64,000 nt of DNA from CAIWHR01 sp963717695 (GCA_963717695.1 CAVQWR010000008.1:67065-131064), one strand, 5' to 3'. Counted from the stretch's first letter, positions 45,120 through 54,947 are shown. Numbers and translations: made by a program. Notes: generated from the sequence alone by a model not told the origin.

Positions 45120-46888
45120 ATGCCACGCACAGACAAGCCGGCACGCACGGCGGCCCCGCCCTCGCGCCGGCGCCACGCGGGTACCGCGCAATGTATTTCG
45201 ATCGCGATCACGGGCAGCGGCGGCAGCGGCGTGATGACCGCGGGCAACCTGCTGCTCGAGGCGGCGGCGCAGGCCGGCTGGTACGGCCTGATGGTGCGCT
45301 CCAGCGGGCCGCAGATCCGCGGCGGCGAGGCGGCGGCGCTGCTGCGCTTCGGCCGGCCCGGTCGAATGCCTGGACGACGCTTCGACGTGCTGCTCGCCAT
45401 CGACTGGCAGAACATCCACCGCTTCGCCGACGAGATTCCGCTCCGACGGCAGCGTCATGATCGGCGACCCCGAACAGGGCGAGGCGCCGGAGGTGTTCGT
45501 GCGGAGCGGCGCCGGCAGTCGCGCTGCCGTTCAAGCAGATGGCCAAGGCGCTCCCGGGCAGCTGGACCAACATGATCGCGCTCGGCCTCGCCGGTGGGCT
45601 GGCCGGCCTGCCGGTCGAGGCGATGGAAGCGGCGGTGCGCGAAGTCGTGGAAGCGCGACGCCGAAATGCTGATGCCAATCTCGAGGCGCTCGCCAAGGGA
45701 ATCGCCGCGGCAGCGGCATCGTCGGCGTGCGCGCATCCCCGCCGGAATCCCGGGGCGCGGCAGGCGCTGGCTCATCACCGGCAACGAGGCCGCCGGACTA
45801 CGGCGCGGTGCGCGGCGGCGTGCGCTTCTTCGCCGCCTACCCGATCACGCCGGCGACCGAACTGCTCGAATGGATGGCGCCGGCGCTGGCCAAAGTCGGC
45901 GGCACGCTGGTGCAGGCCGAGGACGAGCTGGCCTCGGTCAACATGATCATCGGCGCCTCCTACGGCGGCGTGCCATCCCTGACCGCGACCGCCGGACCGG
46001 GCCTTGCGCTGATGACCGAAGGCATCGGGCTGGCGGTCGCCGCCGAGGTGCCGATCGTGGTCATCGACGTGATGCGCGGCGGTCCGTCGACCGGCATTCC
46101 CGCCAAGAGCGAGCAGAGCGACCTCTCGTTCGCGGTCAGCGGCCTGCACGGCGACGCGCCGCGGCTCGTGCTCGCGCCAACTCGATCGCCGACTGCGTCG
46201 CGACGACGCAGTGGGCGGTGCATCTGGCCGAGGCACTGCAGGCGCCGGCGATCGTGCTGTCGGACCAGTTCTTCGGCCAGTCGCGCGCGATCATCGAGCG
46301 CCCGGCCGACATCGCCTTCACCGGCAAGCGCATCACCGCGGCGGCGAACACGCCCGATTACAGCCGCTACGCCAACACCGCGTCCGGCATCTCGCCGATG
46401 GCCATGCCCGGCACGCCGGGCGTCGTCTATACCGCGGACGGCCTCGAGCACACCGAGGGCGGCACGCCGAGCAGCAACGCGCGCGACCACGGCGTCCAGC
46501 TCGACAAGCGGGCGCGCAAGCTCGAAGCTTTCGACTACGGGCCGATGTGGGCGGACGTCGAAGGCGACGGCGACTCGCGGTGATCACGTTCGGCTCCTCG
46601 ACCGCCGCGGTGCGCGAAGGCGTCGCCCGCGCCGGCGAAGCGGGGGCCCGCCTGCGGCTGATCGCGATCCGCCTTCTCGCTCCCGCACGGCCCGGACAAC
46701 TCGCGGCCGCGCTCACGGGCGTGACGCGCGTGCTCGTCGTCGAGCAGAACCACGGTGCGCAGCTCTTCCGTTATCTCCGCGCGATGTACGACCTCCCCGG
46801 CAAGCCGGCGAGCTATCATCGCCCGGGCCCGCTGCCGCTGCGCCCCGGCGAGCTCGCGACGGCGATTCTCGAATGGTGCGGACGATGA
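45120..46888 (+). CDS. korA: 2-oxoglutarate:ferredoxin oxidoreductase, fused gamma-alpha subunit KorA (many frameshifts)
   Basis: KorAB oxidises 2-oxoglutarate to succinyl-CoA and reduces ferredoxin. Start MPRTDKPARTAAPP at 45120 after AGGAG. The gamma domain (ITGSGGSGVMTAGNLLLEAAAQAGW; RSSGPQIRGGEAAALLRFG; LLAIDWQNIHRFADEI; FKQMAKALPGSWTNMIALG) is followed by the alpha domain (YPITPATELLEWMAPALAKVGGTLVQAEDELASVNMIIGASYGG; TATAGPGLALMTEGIGLA; VVIDVMRGGPSTGIPAKSEQSD; DYSRYANTASGISPMAMPGTPG). It ends with a transketolase-C-like region finishing AILEWCGR. About eight frame changes lie between 45350 and 46590. Corrected length is about 588 residues. Confidence 0.86.
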
Positions 46889-46913
46889 GCGCGATATCGA
46901 TGAGGAGCCCGCG

Positions 46914-47750
46914 ATGAGCGACGCCACCGTCACGACGCTTCGGACCGCCGCGATGTACAAGTCCGCGTACAAGCCGATCTGGTGTCCGGGCTGCGGCGAT
47001 TTCTCGGTGCTCTCCGCGCTCACCAAGGCGCTGGCGATGCTGGCAGTGCCGCCCGAGATGGTCGCCGTCGTGTCCGGCATCGGCTGCTCGTCGCGGATTC
47101 CCGCCTACACGACCTGCTACGGCTTTCACGGCGTGCACGGGCGCGCGCTGCCCGCCGCGACCGGCCTCAAGGTCGCCCGGCCGGAGCTCACCGTCGTCGT
47201 CACCGGCGGCGACGGCGACGGCTACTCAATCGGCGGCAATCACTTCCTCCACGCCTGCCGGCGCAACGTCGACCTCACCTACATCGTGATGGACAACCAC
47301 GTGTATGGCATGACCAAGGGCCAGCCGTCGCCGACGACCGAACCCGACTGGGATTCGAAGCTCTCGCCGGGCGGCACCGGCGTGCGGCCGTTCAATCCGC
47401 TGGTGATCGCACTCGCCTCCGGCGCGAATTTTGTCGCACGCGCATTCACCGGCGATCCCAACGGCACCGCGGCGATCATCGCCGAGGCGATCCGGCACCC
47501 GGGCTTTTCGTTCGTGGAGGTACTTTCGCCTTGCGTCACCTTCCGGCCGGAACAGCGCGCATGGAAGGAGCTCGTTCATCCCGCGCCCGTCGCCGCCACC
47601 GACGATCCGGCGCGCGCCGCGCACCGGATCATGACCGACGATGGCTTCAATATCGGCGTGCTGTTCGCGGGCAGCCGCACCCCTTACCCCATCCCGACCG
47701 GACGAGCGCAATGCACGCCGGCCGATCTCGAAACGGAGTTCGCCCCATGA
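46914..47750 (+). CDS. korB: 2-oxoglutarate:ferredoxin oxidoreductase beta subunit KorB
   Basis: The 278-residue beta subunit binds thiamine diphosphate and a [4Fe-4S] cluster. The start at 46914 follows TGAGGAG. Motifs: WCPGCGDFSVLSALTKA (cluster and ThDP pocket), SGIGCSSRIPAY, the ThDP motif GDGDGYSIGGNHFLHACRRN and MDNHVYGMTKGQPSPTT. The frame is intact. The stop overlaps the next ATG (ATGA). With KorA it supplies reduced ferredoxin; in Thauera aromatica this is the electron source for benzoyl-CoA reductase. Confidence 0.93.
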   Translation: MSDATVTTLRTAAMYKSAYKPIWCPGCGDFSVLSALTKALAMLAVPPEMVAVVSGIGCSSRIPAYTTCYGFHGVHGRALPAATGLKVARPELTVVVTGGDGDGYSIGGNHFLHACRRNVDLTYIVMDNHVYGMTKGQPSPTTEPDWDSKLSPGGTGVRPFNPLVIALASGANFVARAFTGDPNGTAAIIAEAIRHPGFSFVEVLSPCVTFRPEQRAWKELVHPAPVAATDDPARAAHRIMTDDGFNIGVLFAGSRTPYPIPTGRAQCTPADLETEFAP

Positions 47751-48415
47751 ATGCGGCTACCACCCGTACCGTCAGGACCGCCAAGAAGGCTGTCGCCAGG
47801 AAACGCGCCTCGTCGCGCACCGCCACTCCCATCAAGAAGAAGGCTGCGGCGAAGCCCGTGGCTTTGAAGCGGGCCAAGCCCGTGGCGGGAGCTGCTCCCG
47901 TCGTGCACGTGCCGCAAACGCTCACCGAGTTCATGGCGCAGGCGTGGCTGATGGAGGTCGAGGCGGCGCAGCGCTACAACGAATTCGCCGACGCGATGGA
48001 AATGCACAACAACCGCGACGTCGCGACGATGTTCCGCACGATGGCGGGCTACGAGACCAAGCATGCGGATGCGATCATGGTCGAGATGGGCTGGACCGAA
48101 TTTCCGCCCGTCACGCCGCGCAGCGGCGACTGGCCCGGCACCGAAGGCCCCGAGACCGCGCCCGGCGACGCGGTCCACTACCTGATGCAGCCCTGGCACG
48201 CGCTGACGCTGGCGCTCGCGGCCGAGCGCCGCGCCGAGCAGTTCTTCGTCGAGCTCGCCCGAGCCGCGAAGGTCGAATCGGTGCGCCGTGCGGCGCGGGA
48301 GCTCGCGGCCGAGGAGCGCGAGCACGTCGAGCTCGTCCTCAAATGGATGAAGAAGGTGCCGCAGCCCGACTCCGACTGGGCAAACGACCCCGATCCGCCC
48401 CGCAACATGGATTGA
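47747..48415 (+). CDS. Ferritin-like/rubrerythrin-type protein with Lys/Ala-rich N-terminus
   Basis: The 222-residue product starts with about 55 residues rich in Lys, Ala and Arg (RTAKKAVARKRASSRTATPIKKKAAAK). It is followed by a four-helix ferritin-like domain: FMAQAWLMEVEAAQRYNEFADAM, MAGYETKHADAIMVEM, LTLALAAERRAEQFFVELAR, AAEEREHVELVLKWM. The E...ExxH pairs would bind two metal ions. No rubredoxin domain is present. Its ATG overlaps the korB stop. It may protect the oxygen-sensitive enzymes or bind iron; this is inference. Confidence 0.78.
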   Translation: MNAATTRTVRTAKKAVARKRASSRTATPIKKKAAAKPVALKRAKPVAGAAPVVHVPQTLTEFMAQAWLMEVEAAQRYNEFADAMEMHNNRDVATMFRTMAGYETKHADAIMVEMGWTEFPPVTPRSGDWPGTEGPETAPGDAVHYLMQPWHALTLALAAERRAEQFFVELARAAKVESVRRAARELAAEEREHVELVLKWMKKVPQPDSDWANDPDPPRNMD

Positions 48416-48428
48416 AGCGAAGGCGCAG

Positions 48429-49175
48429 ATGCAGCTCGACGGCAAGGTTGCCATCGTCACCGGCGCCGCGCAGGGCATCGGCGCTGCCGTCGCCCGGGCC
48501 TTTGCCCGGGAAGGCGCGCAGGTTGGCGTCGTCGACCTGTCGCTCCCGCGCGCCGAGGCCGTCGCGGCGACTCTTCGCACTGCCGGCGCGGACGCCATCG
48601 GCCTCGCGTGCAACGTCGCGACCCGCGCCGATGTGGACGCCATGGTCGTCGCGATGCACGAACGCTTCGGTCGCGTCGACATCCTGGTCAACAACGCCGG
48701 CATCGTCCGCGCCGCAATGCTGCACAAGATGACGGAAGCGCAATGGAACGAGGTGCTCGCCGTGCATCTCACCGGAAGCTTCAACTGCCTGCAGGCGGTC
48801 GTCGGCGGAATGATGGAGCGGCGCTACGGGCGCGTCATCAATGTGACGTCCACCGCGGGCGTGCTCGGAACGATCGGCCAGATCAACTACAGCGCGGCGA
48901 AGGCCGGCATTCTCGGCCTCACGATGTCGGCGGCGAAGGAGCTTGCCCGATACGCGATCACCGTCAACGCGATTGCACCGGGCGCGGCGACCCCGATGAC
49001 GGAGACGATCCGGACCGACGAGAGATTCAGGGACAAGTATCTCGACCGCATCCCGATGGGACGCTGGGCCGAGCCCGACGAGATCGCGCCGGCGTTCGTG
49101 TTCCTTGCGTCGGCGGGTGCGAGCTACGTCACCGGACAGGTCCTTGCCGCCGACGGCGGCATGACGATCCGCTAG
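48429..49175 (+). CDS. Short-chain dehydrogenase/reductase (FabG-like)
   Basis: The 248-residue enzyme has the SDR signature: VTGAAQGIGAAVARAF cofactor loop, NNAGIV, catalytic Ser in VTSTAG, YSAAKAG (Tyr and Lys) and the C-terminal ASYVTGQVLAADGGM. An Asp at the end of beta-2 (VVDLS) suggests preference for NAD(H). It is 13 bases after the ferritin-like gene, at the end of the korAB operon, so it may act on a 3-hydroxyacyl-CoA of the pimelyl-CoA branch, but substrate cannot be told from sequence. Confidence 0.9.
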   Translation: MQLDGKVAIVTGAAQGIGAAVARAFAREGAQVGVVDLSLPRAEAVAATLRTAGADAIGLACNVATRADVDAMVVAMHERFGRVDILVNNAGIVRAAMLHKMTEAQWNEVLAVHLTGSFNCLQAVVGGMMERRYGRVINVTSTAGVLGTIGQINYSAAKAGILGLTMSAAKELARYAITVNAIAPGAATPMTETIRTDERFRDKYLDRIPMGRWAEPDEIAPAFVFLASAGASYVTGQVLAADGGMTIR

Positions 49176-49199
49176 GACGACCGGATCGCGTGCCGACCG

Positions 49200-49712
49200 T
49201 CACGCGGCCGCGACGGTTCGGGTGACGGACAGTGCGGGCGGATGCGCGAGTGTCTGGTACACGACGCAGTACCGCTCGGTGAGGCGCAGCAGCGTGGCGA
49301 GCTGGTCCTCGGACGCATCGGTGTCGAGCACGAACTGCAGGCGGATGCCCTGAAAGCCGACCGCGACGTCCCTCGCCACCCCAAGGGTGCCGCGAAAATC
49401 GAGATCGCCTTCGGCCCGGACCGTCGCGTCGCGCAGCGTGATGCCGAGCGCCGTGGCGACCGCGTTGAGCGTCACGCCCGCGCACGCCACGAGCGCCTGC
49501 AGCAGCATGTCGCCCGAGCAGGCGTTCTGACCGGTGCCGCCGGTGGCGGGATGCAATCCGGCGGCGATGAGCGCCGTCCCCGTCTCGACACTGCAGCTGA
49601 CGCCGTCGCCGAGATGCCCCTCGGCGTGCAGCGTGACGAATGCCGCCGCGGGCACCTCTCGATAGCGCTCCTTGAGCGGGGCCTGGATGGAGCGCAACTC
49701 ATTGGCGTTCAT
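49200..49712 (-). CDS. OsmC family peroxide-resistance protein
   Basis: The 170-residue protein has the OsmC fold with HLGDGVSCSVETG, the first redox cysteine region TGQNACSGDMLLQALVACAGVTL, and the second near ERYCVVYQTLAHPP. OsmC/Ohr proteins reduce organic hydroperoxides with the two cysteines. It is convergent with the SDR gene (24 bases between stops) and stands alone otherwise. Confidence 0.85.
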   Translation of the reverse strand: MNANELRSIQAPLKERYREVPAAAFVTLHAEGHLGDGVSCSVETGTALIAAGLHPATGGTGQNACSGDMLLQALVACAGVTLNAVATALGITLRDATVRAEGDLDFRGTLGVARDVAVGFQGIRLQFVLDTDASEDQLATLLRLTERYCVVYQTLAHPPALSVTRTVAAA

Positions 49713-49785
49713 GATGCCCTCGACGGAAAAAGGTGCGCGCGCGGCGCGACCGATCGCGCGCGCGGTCGCATTGCAGCACGGGATT

Positions 49786-51540
49786 TCACTCCGGCAGGCC
49801 CGCCTTCAGCAGGGCGTCGCGCAGGTGATTCCGGTCGCTTTCCTGCTGGTAGTGCAGCGTCGCCATGAAGCGCCGCGTCGAATAATCCGGCATTTCGCGC
49901 AGCACTTCCTGCGCGTGCGCCGCTGCGGCGGTCCGGTCGCCGATCTGCGCCAGCGACGCGGCGAGGAGCGCGTGGTGCGTGTAGTCGGGGCGCGTCACCC
50001 GGCTCAGCGCCGCGACCGCCTCCGGATACTGCCGCGCCGAGCAGTGGGCGCGGCCGAGGTGGTTCCAGAAGCGCTCGGGATGGTAGGGGTTGACGCGCAT
50101 CGCCTTGCGGATCCACTCGATGCCGTCCTCGGGGCGGCCGAGCCACGTCAAAAGCTCGCCCTGCTGGACCAGGATGAGGTCGTTGTTCGGGTTGAGGCCG
50201 AGTGCCCGCTCCTGGTGGTACTTCGCCTTCTCGTGCTCGTCGAGCGCGAGATTCACCGCGGCGAGCACGCGATGCACGTCGCTGTCGTTGTCGTCCAGCG
50301 CAAGCGCGGCGTGTGCGGTGTCGACGACCTCCTTCCACGTCGTCTTGCGGTCCCCGCACCAGTCGTACACCCAGGTCTGCGCCAGCACGCACGCGCGCCA
50401 CGCATGGGCGTGGGCGTATTTGGGCTCGAGCGCGATGGCGCGATCGAGCATCCGCTGCGCCTCCGCGTTGTCCTCTCGCGTCGAGCGGTGGTGCAGGATC
50501 TTGCCGGTCAGCACGTACTCGTAGGCCGCCATGCTCTGCGGCGGCTTGCGCTTCGCGCGGTCCTGGCCGGCGGCCTCGATCCGGCCGGGCAGCGTGCCGG
50601 CGATCGCCGAAGTCACTTCGTCCTGTATGGCGAAGATGTCCTCGAGCTTGCGGTCGTAGCGCTCGGCCCAGATGTGGCGGTCGGTCTCGCCGTCGATCAG
50701 CTGCACGGTGACGCGCACCCGGTCGCCCGCCTTGCGCACGCTCCCCTCGACGACGTAATGGACGCCGAACTCGCGTGCGATTTCCTTGACCTTGACGACC
50801 TTCCCCTTGTGCACGAACGCGGAATTGCGGGAGATGACGAGGAGGTCGCGGAACCGGGACAGCTCGGTGATGATGTCCTCGGTCAGCCCGTCGACGAAGA
50901 ATTCCTGCTCGGCGTCGCCGCTCATGTTGACGAACGGCAGCACGACGAGCGATGGCTTCAGCGTCGTGTCGGCGCTCGCCGCCGCGGCGGCCGCCTGTGG
51001 ACGTGCGCGGCGGTCGAGGAGGACGCGGAACACGCGGATCGGCCGGGCGATGTTCTTCACCGTCTGCTCGCCCAGGTCCTCGAACGCGACGTCGAGGCGG
51101 TCGCCGACCTGGTCGCGCACCGCGGCGGAGACGCAGATTCCGTTCGGCTCGGCGAGCGCCTGCAGCCTCGCCGCCACGTTGACGCCGTCGCCGAAGATGT
51201 CGCCGTCCTCGTCGATCACGTCGCCGAGGTTGATGCCGATCCGGAACTGGAGCCAGCGCGCCGGCGACACGTCGGCATTGCGTCGCGTCATCCGCCGCTG
51301 GATCTCGGCGGCGCACTCGACGGCATCCGCGACCGACTGGAACTCCACCAGCATCCCGTCACCCGTGGTCTTGATGATGTTGCCGTGGTTCTTGGCGATG
51401 ACGGGATCCACGAGCTCGAGGCGGTGCGTCCTGAGACGCGCGAGCGTGCCGCGCTCGTCCGCCTCCATCAGCCGGCTGTAGCCGACCATGTCGGCCGCGA
51501 GAATGGCTGCCAGTCGCCGATCGTTCTTGGGTGAGTCCAT
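49786..51540 (-). CDS. Class III adenylate/guanylate cyclase with TPR domain
   Basis: The ATG at 51540 gives 584 residues. Residues 5-185 form the cyclase domain (LAAILAADMVGYSRLMEADERGTL; IIKTTGDGMLVEFQSV; RIGINLGDVI; DIFGDGVNVAARLQALAEPNGICVS), including the two metal-binding Asp. Then comes a FlgO-like/TolB-N region (LVVLPFVNMSGDAEQEFFVDGLTEDIITELSRF) and TPR repeats from about 340. The architecture is common in rhizobia and betaproteobacteria. It probably makes cAMP; ligand unknown. Confidence 0.9.
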   Translation of the reverse strand: MDSPKNDRRLAAILAADMVGYSRLMEADERGTLARLRTHRLELVDPVIAKNHGNIIKTTGDGMLVEFQSVADAVECAAEIQRRMTRRNADVSPARWLQFRIGINLGDVIDEDGDIFGDGVNVAARLQALAEPNGICVSAAVRDQVGDRLDVAFEDLGEQTVKNIARPIRVFRVLLDRRARPQAAAAAASADTTLKPSLVVLPFVNMSGDAEQEFFVDGLTEDIITELSRFRDLLVISRNSAFVHKGKVVKVKEIAREFGVHYVVEGSVRKAGDRVRVTVQLIDGETDRHIWAERYDRKLEDIFAIQDEVTSAIAGTLPGRIEAAGQDRAKRKPPQSMAAYEYVLTGKILHHRSTREDNAEAQRMLDRAIALEPKYAHAHAWRACVLAQTWVYDWCGDRKTTWKEVVDTAHAALALDDNDSDVHRVLAAVNLALDEHEKAKYHQERALGLNPNNDLILVQQGELLTWLGRPEDGIEWIRKAMRVNPYHPERFWNHLGRAHCSARQYPEAVAALSRVTRPDYTHHALLAASLAQIGDRTAAAAHAQEVLREMPDYSTRRFMATLHYQQESDRNHLRDALLKAGLPE

Positions 51541-51622
51541 TGGCCGATGGTGGGTCGCAGGCGAATCGATTCTACCCGTGGCGACGGCCGGAAGGTCAAT
51601 GGCCCCCGCCCTGGAGCGCCCG

Positions 51623-54055
51623 TCAGCGCTCGCGCGGCAGCGGAGATTCCGGCGGCAATTCGCCCACGCGGCGCCACGCCTTCGTCCGCACGACGCTGTC
51701 GGCGAGTCGACGCACAAGCTCGGGCGTGACCGTCAACGGTGATGCCGTGAGCGCCCGATAGGCCGTGGTCGATTCCGTGAGCCCGCGCGCCTGCGCTGCG
51801 CGCGCTGCAGCGCCCGCGGACGTCACGAGCGAGGCAAACATGTCCGTCCGGTTGGCCGTGTCTCCATCGTTCACCGCGGCGTAGAACGGCACGAACTCGG
51901 CACCTACGCTCGCGAGGCCCTGATAGTCGCCAAGGAAGAGCCCTTCGGCGAACGGGGCATTCGCGAGATCGAATGGGCCTGCGACGCGGCTTTCCGTCCA
52001 CGTGACGCCATCGCTCGAGCGCGCGATCCAGTAATCGGTCGGGAGCGTGGCGGGGTCGGGCGTGTTGCTGCGGAAATCGTAATAGGAGACACCGATGGTG
52101 CCGTCGCTGCGAACCGTCACGGCAGGCGTGAATGCGGCGACCGACGCGTCTCGATTGACCTGCACCGGCGCCGACCACGTGAGCCCGCCATCGTTCGAGC
52201 GCGAGAGCGCTACGCCGTCGCGCACGCCGCCGGAAAAGCGCGCGTCCTGCCACACCGCCACCAGCGCGCCGCCGGGGCCGGCGGCGATTGCACCGAGGTT
52301 GCTCCCGTCGCGCACCGGCCTTGCGCTGTCGGGATCGTCCGTTCCGACCGACTGGACGTCGGCCACGGTGAACGGCGCGGACCACGTGATGCCCTTGTCG
52401 GTCGAGCGGATCACCATCAGCTTCGTCGACGCCCCCAGGAACTGCGTGAAGAACGTGACCAGCGTTCCGTCGGAAAGCACGACGGTCTGGTTGTTGATGG
52501 TCTGGTTCGTGCCACCCGGATCGTAGATGACGCGCGGCGCTTCCCACGTGATGCCGCCGTCGACGGTGCGGCTGAAGTACGTCGGCCCGTGGCTAGTGGG
52601 CTCTAGCCGGTCCCATACCGCGTAGGCGTAGCCTGCCATCGTCGGATCGGCGGCGATCGAATCCTTGTCGTTGAACGCGGTCGGTCCGTCGCTGATCAGC
52701 GTGGCCGGCACGCTCCAGGTGCGCCCGCCATCGGTCGAGCGGCTCGCCAGCACCGCATTGACCGAGCCCGCACCGAAGGTCTGCCCGCTGAACGCGATCG
52801 CAATCTGGTAGGCGACGCCGTCGGGTCCTATCGCCACCCACGGATCGGATCCGCGCGGATAATCGCCACCGTTGGCAGGCGTGCCGCCGGAGCAGCGGGT
52901 GAACGGTGCCATCGAGCGAGACCACGTACGCCCGCCGTCGCTCGACGTGCCGGTCACGAGACCGCGCGCGCCGCCATCCGACCAGCGATCCTGCTGCCAG
53001 ACTCCGATCACGTTTGCGGGATTCGTCGGGTTCACGGCGATGTAGGGCTCGACTTCCGCATTCGCGAACAGCGCGCCTGTCGGCGGCGAGAGATCGCATC
53101 CGTTCGTGAATGGCGTTGCCGCCGACGCGCGGTACTGGGGATCGGGCAACGACTGGCACAGTGTTCCGCCGTTGGCCGCGAAACGATACCGCGTGATTGC
53201 CTTCGACTGCGTGACCGGGCCGGGAAAGGGGGCGACCATCACCGAATACCCGAACGTCGCGTTGTTGCCGTCGGCGAACGCGAGCGTCGCCGTGCCGACC
53301 TGGGTCGCGCTCGCCTGCGCCGGGTTGAATGCGTCGAAGCGTGCGCCCGAGCTCTGGGACATCGGACCGGTATAGACGTTGCTCGTCCCCTGCCGCTGCA
53401 CCAGTGCGGACAGCCACAGCGGCGTATGGTCCGCGTTGTACGTGTACCACGTCGCGAAGATGCTGTTGCCCTGCTGTGCGAGGTTGAGCCCCCAGCCCGG
53501 CTCAGCTGCCGTCCACCACAGATCCTGGTAGTTGGTCGCCGCGGCGAAGTTGGGCGTCGTCGCACTGTAGGTGCAGCTCACCTGCGGACCGGTGGCGAGA
53601 TCGTAGCGGGTGATCGCCTTCGTCTGCGTCACGCCGTTCACCGTGTAGGCGAAGCTGCCGGTGTTGGCGTCGGTGAAGGTCAGCGTGCCGCTGCCGACCG
53701 CGCTCGACGCCACCGTGCCGGTGAAGTTGCTGAACGGCGGCCCGCTGCTCGCATTGATCGTGCCCGCATAGGCATTGCCGGTCGATGTCGTGCGCGCCGC
53801 CAGCATCGTCAGCCACCATGCCTTGCCGCTGGTGTCGTAGGTGTACCAGGTGGCGAAGATCTGGTCGCCCTGATGCGCGAAGTTGATCCCCCAGCCCGAT
53901 TCGGCGGCGTTCCACCACAGGCCTTGGTAATTGGGACCGCCCTGCGCGTGCGCGTCGACACAGACGATGAAAAGCATGCATGCCGCGCACACGCGCCCGA
54001 GGTGGGAGAGCCGCGCCGCGCGCCTCTCGAACAGTCTCGCCATCGCGCTTCGCAT
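51623..54055 (-). CDS. Secreted sialidase-like (BNR repeat) protein with two N-terminal Trp-rich modules
   Basis: The ATG at 54055 gives 810 residues with a signal peptide ending near AHAQ. Two ~120-residue modules follow, each starting with NYQGLWWNAAESGWGIN or NYQDLWWTAAEPGWGLN and containing GDQIFATWYTYD. From about residue 330 come repeated Asp-box motifs of the sialidase/BNR type (SSDGGRTWSRS, STDGGRTWSVP, TVDGGITWEAP, STDKGITWSAP, SNDGGLTWSAP), which form a beta-propeller. The catalytic Arg triad of true sialidases was not identified. Likely an extracellular binding or hydrolytic protein. Confidence 0.8.
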   Translation of the reverse strand: MRSAMARLFERRAARLSHLGRVCAACMLFIVCVDAHAQGGPNYQGLWWNAAESGWGINFAHQGDQIFATWYTYDTSGKAWWLTMLAARTTSTGNAYAGTINASSGPPFSNFTGTVASSAVGSGTLTFTDANTGSFAYTVNGVTQTKAITRYDLATGPQVSCTYSATTPNFAAATNYQDLWWTAAEPGWGLNLAQQGNSIFATWYTYNADHTPLWLSALVQRQGTSNVYTGPMSQSSGARFDAFNPAQASATQVGTATLAFADGNNATFGYSVMVAPFPGPVTQSKAITRYRFAANGGTLCQSLPDPQYRASAATPFTNGCDLSPPTGALFANAEVEPYIAVNPTNPANVIGVWQQDRWSDGGARGLVTGTSSDGGRTWSRSMAPFTRCSGGTPANGGDYPRGSDPWVAIGPDGVAYQIAIAFSGQTFGAGSVNAVLASRSTDGGRTWSVPATLISDGPTAFNDKDSIAADPTMAGYAYAVWDRLEPTSHGPTYFSRTVDGGITWEAPRVIYDPGGTNQTINNQTVVLSDGTLVTFFTQFLGASTKLMVIRSTDKGITWSAPFTVADVQSVGTDDPDSARPVRDGSNLGAIAAGPGGALVAVWQDARFSGGVRDGVALSRSNDGGLTWSAPVQVNRDASVAAFTPAVTVRSDGTIGVSYYDFRSNTPDPATLPTDYWIARSSDGVTWTESRVAGPFDLANAPFAEGLFLGDYQGLASVGAEFVPFYAAVNDGDTANRTDMFASLVTSAGAAARAAQARGLTESTTAYRALTASPLTVTPELVRRLADSVVRTKAWRRVGELPPESPLPRER

Positions 54056-54182
54056 CGGGCCTCCTGCCGCAAGGAGCTCCCGAGGTGCGAGAGCCGAGCC
54101 GCGGAATCTACTCCAAATGGAGAGCGCGCCGCAATCAGCCGGCATCACATGCGCGCGACGCGGACGCGACGCCGCCACTCAA

Positions 54183-54947
54183 TCAGCCGGAGATCCGGTC
54201 GACGAAGCGCGTGATGGCGTCGATCACCGCGCCGGGCTGATCCTTGTGCGGCGAATGGCGGCAGTCCTCGAGCGCGAGGAGCTCGGCGTCGTTCACCTGC
54301 GCGCCGATCCGCCGCATCTGCTCCATCGTTCCGTACTCGTCGTCCTCGCCCTGGATCGCGAGCACCGGGCAGTCGATCCGCGGCAGGTACTCCTCGATGT
54401 TCCACGTGCGAAAATCCGGATGCAGCCAGATGCGGTTCCAGCCCCGGAAGGCCGAATCGACGTCGGCGTGATAGCGCGCAAGACGTGTCCGGAGCTCGGT
54501 GGTCTCGTACGCGACCTTCGCGGCAGCGATGCTTGCCACCGAAATGTCCTCGACCAGCACGTGCGCCGCGAGCGTGACCACGCCCGTGACCGCACGCGCG
54601 CCGGATCCCGCATGGATCAGCGCGATCGAGCCGCCGTCGCTGTGCCCGACGAGGAGCGGCCGCTCGATCGCGAGCCGGTCGAGCAGTTCCGGCAGCGCGA
54701 GAAGCGCCTCGTCGTGCATGTAGCGCACCGGCCGATCTCCCACGAGTGGATCCGAGTCGCCGTAGCCGTAGCGCGAGTAGACGAGCGCGTTGCATCCGGT
54801 CGCATGCGCGAGCCGGCCCGGAAAGTCGCGCCACATCGCAACCGAGCCGAGCCCCTCGTGCAGCAACACGAGCGTCGGACGCGCGGTCTGCCCGACGTCG
54901 ATGCGCTCGTACTCGATCCGGTGCCCCGCGGCCTCAGTGAACGGCAT
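54183..54947 (-). CDS. Alpha/beta hydrolase of the benzoate uptake operon
   Basis: The 254-residue enzyme shows the alpha/beta-hydrolase plan: oxyanion HEGLGSVAMW, nucleophile elbow GHSDGGS, acid near GEDDEYGT and His in CRHSPHKDQPG. It is the last gene of the operon with livF, 10 bases downstream of it. Similar hydrolases occur in box-type gene clusters. It may hydrolyse an ester or CoA thioester of an aromatic acid; the substrate is not known. Confidence 0.83.
   Translation of the reverse strand: MPFTEAAGHRIEYERIDVGQTARPTLVLLHEGLGSVAMWRDFPGRLAHATGCNALVYSRYGYGDSDPLVGDRPVRYMHDEALLALPELLDRLAIERPLLVGHSDGGSIALIHAGSGARAVTGVVTLAAHVLVEDISVASIAAAKVAYETTELRTRLARYHADVDSAFRGWNRIWLHPDFRTWNIEEYLPRIDCPVLAIQGEDDEYGTMEQMRRIGAQVNDAELLALEDCRHSPHKDQPGAVIDAITRFVDRISG

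Noticed and set aside
45120..46888. korA as phenylglyoxylate or indolepyruvate oxidoreductase
   Set aside because: The fused gamma-alpha form with a separate small KorB and the bcr context fits 2-oxoglutarate:ferredoxin oxidoreductase best; PadEFGHI has five separate subunits.
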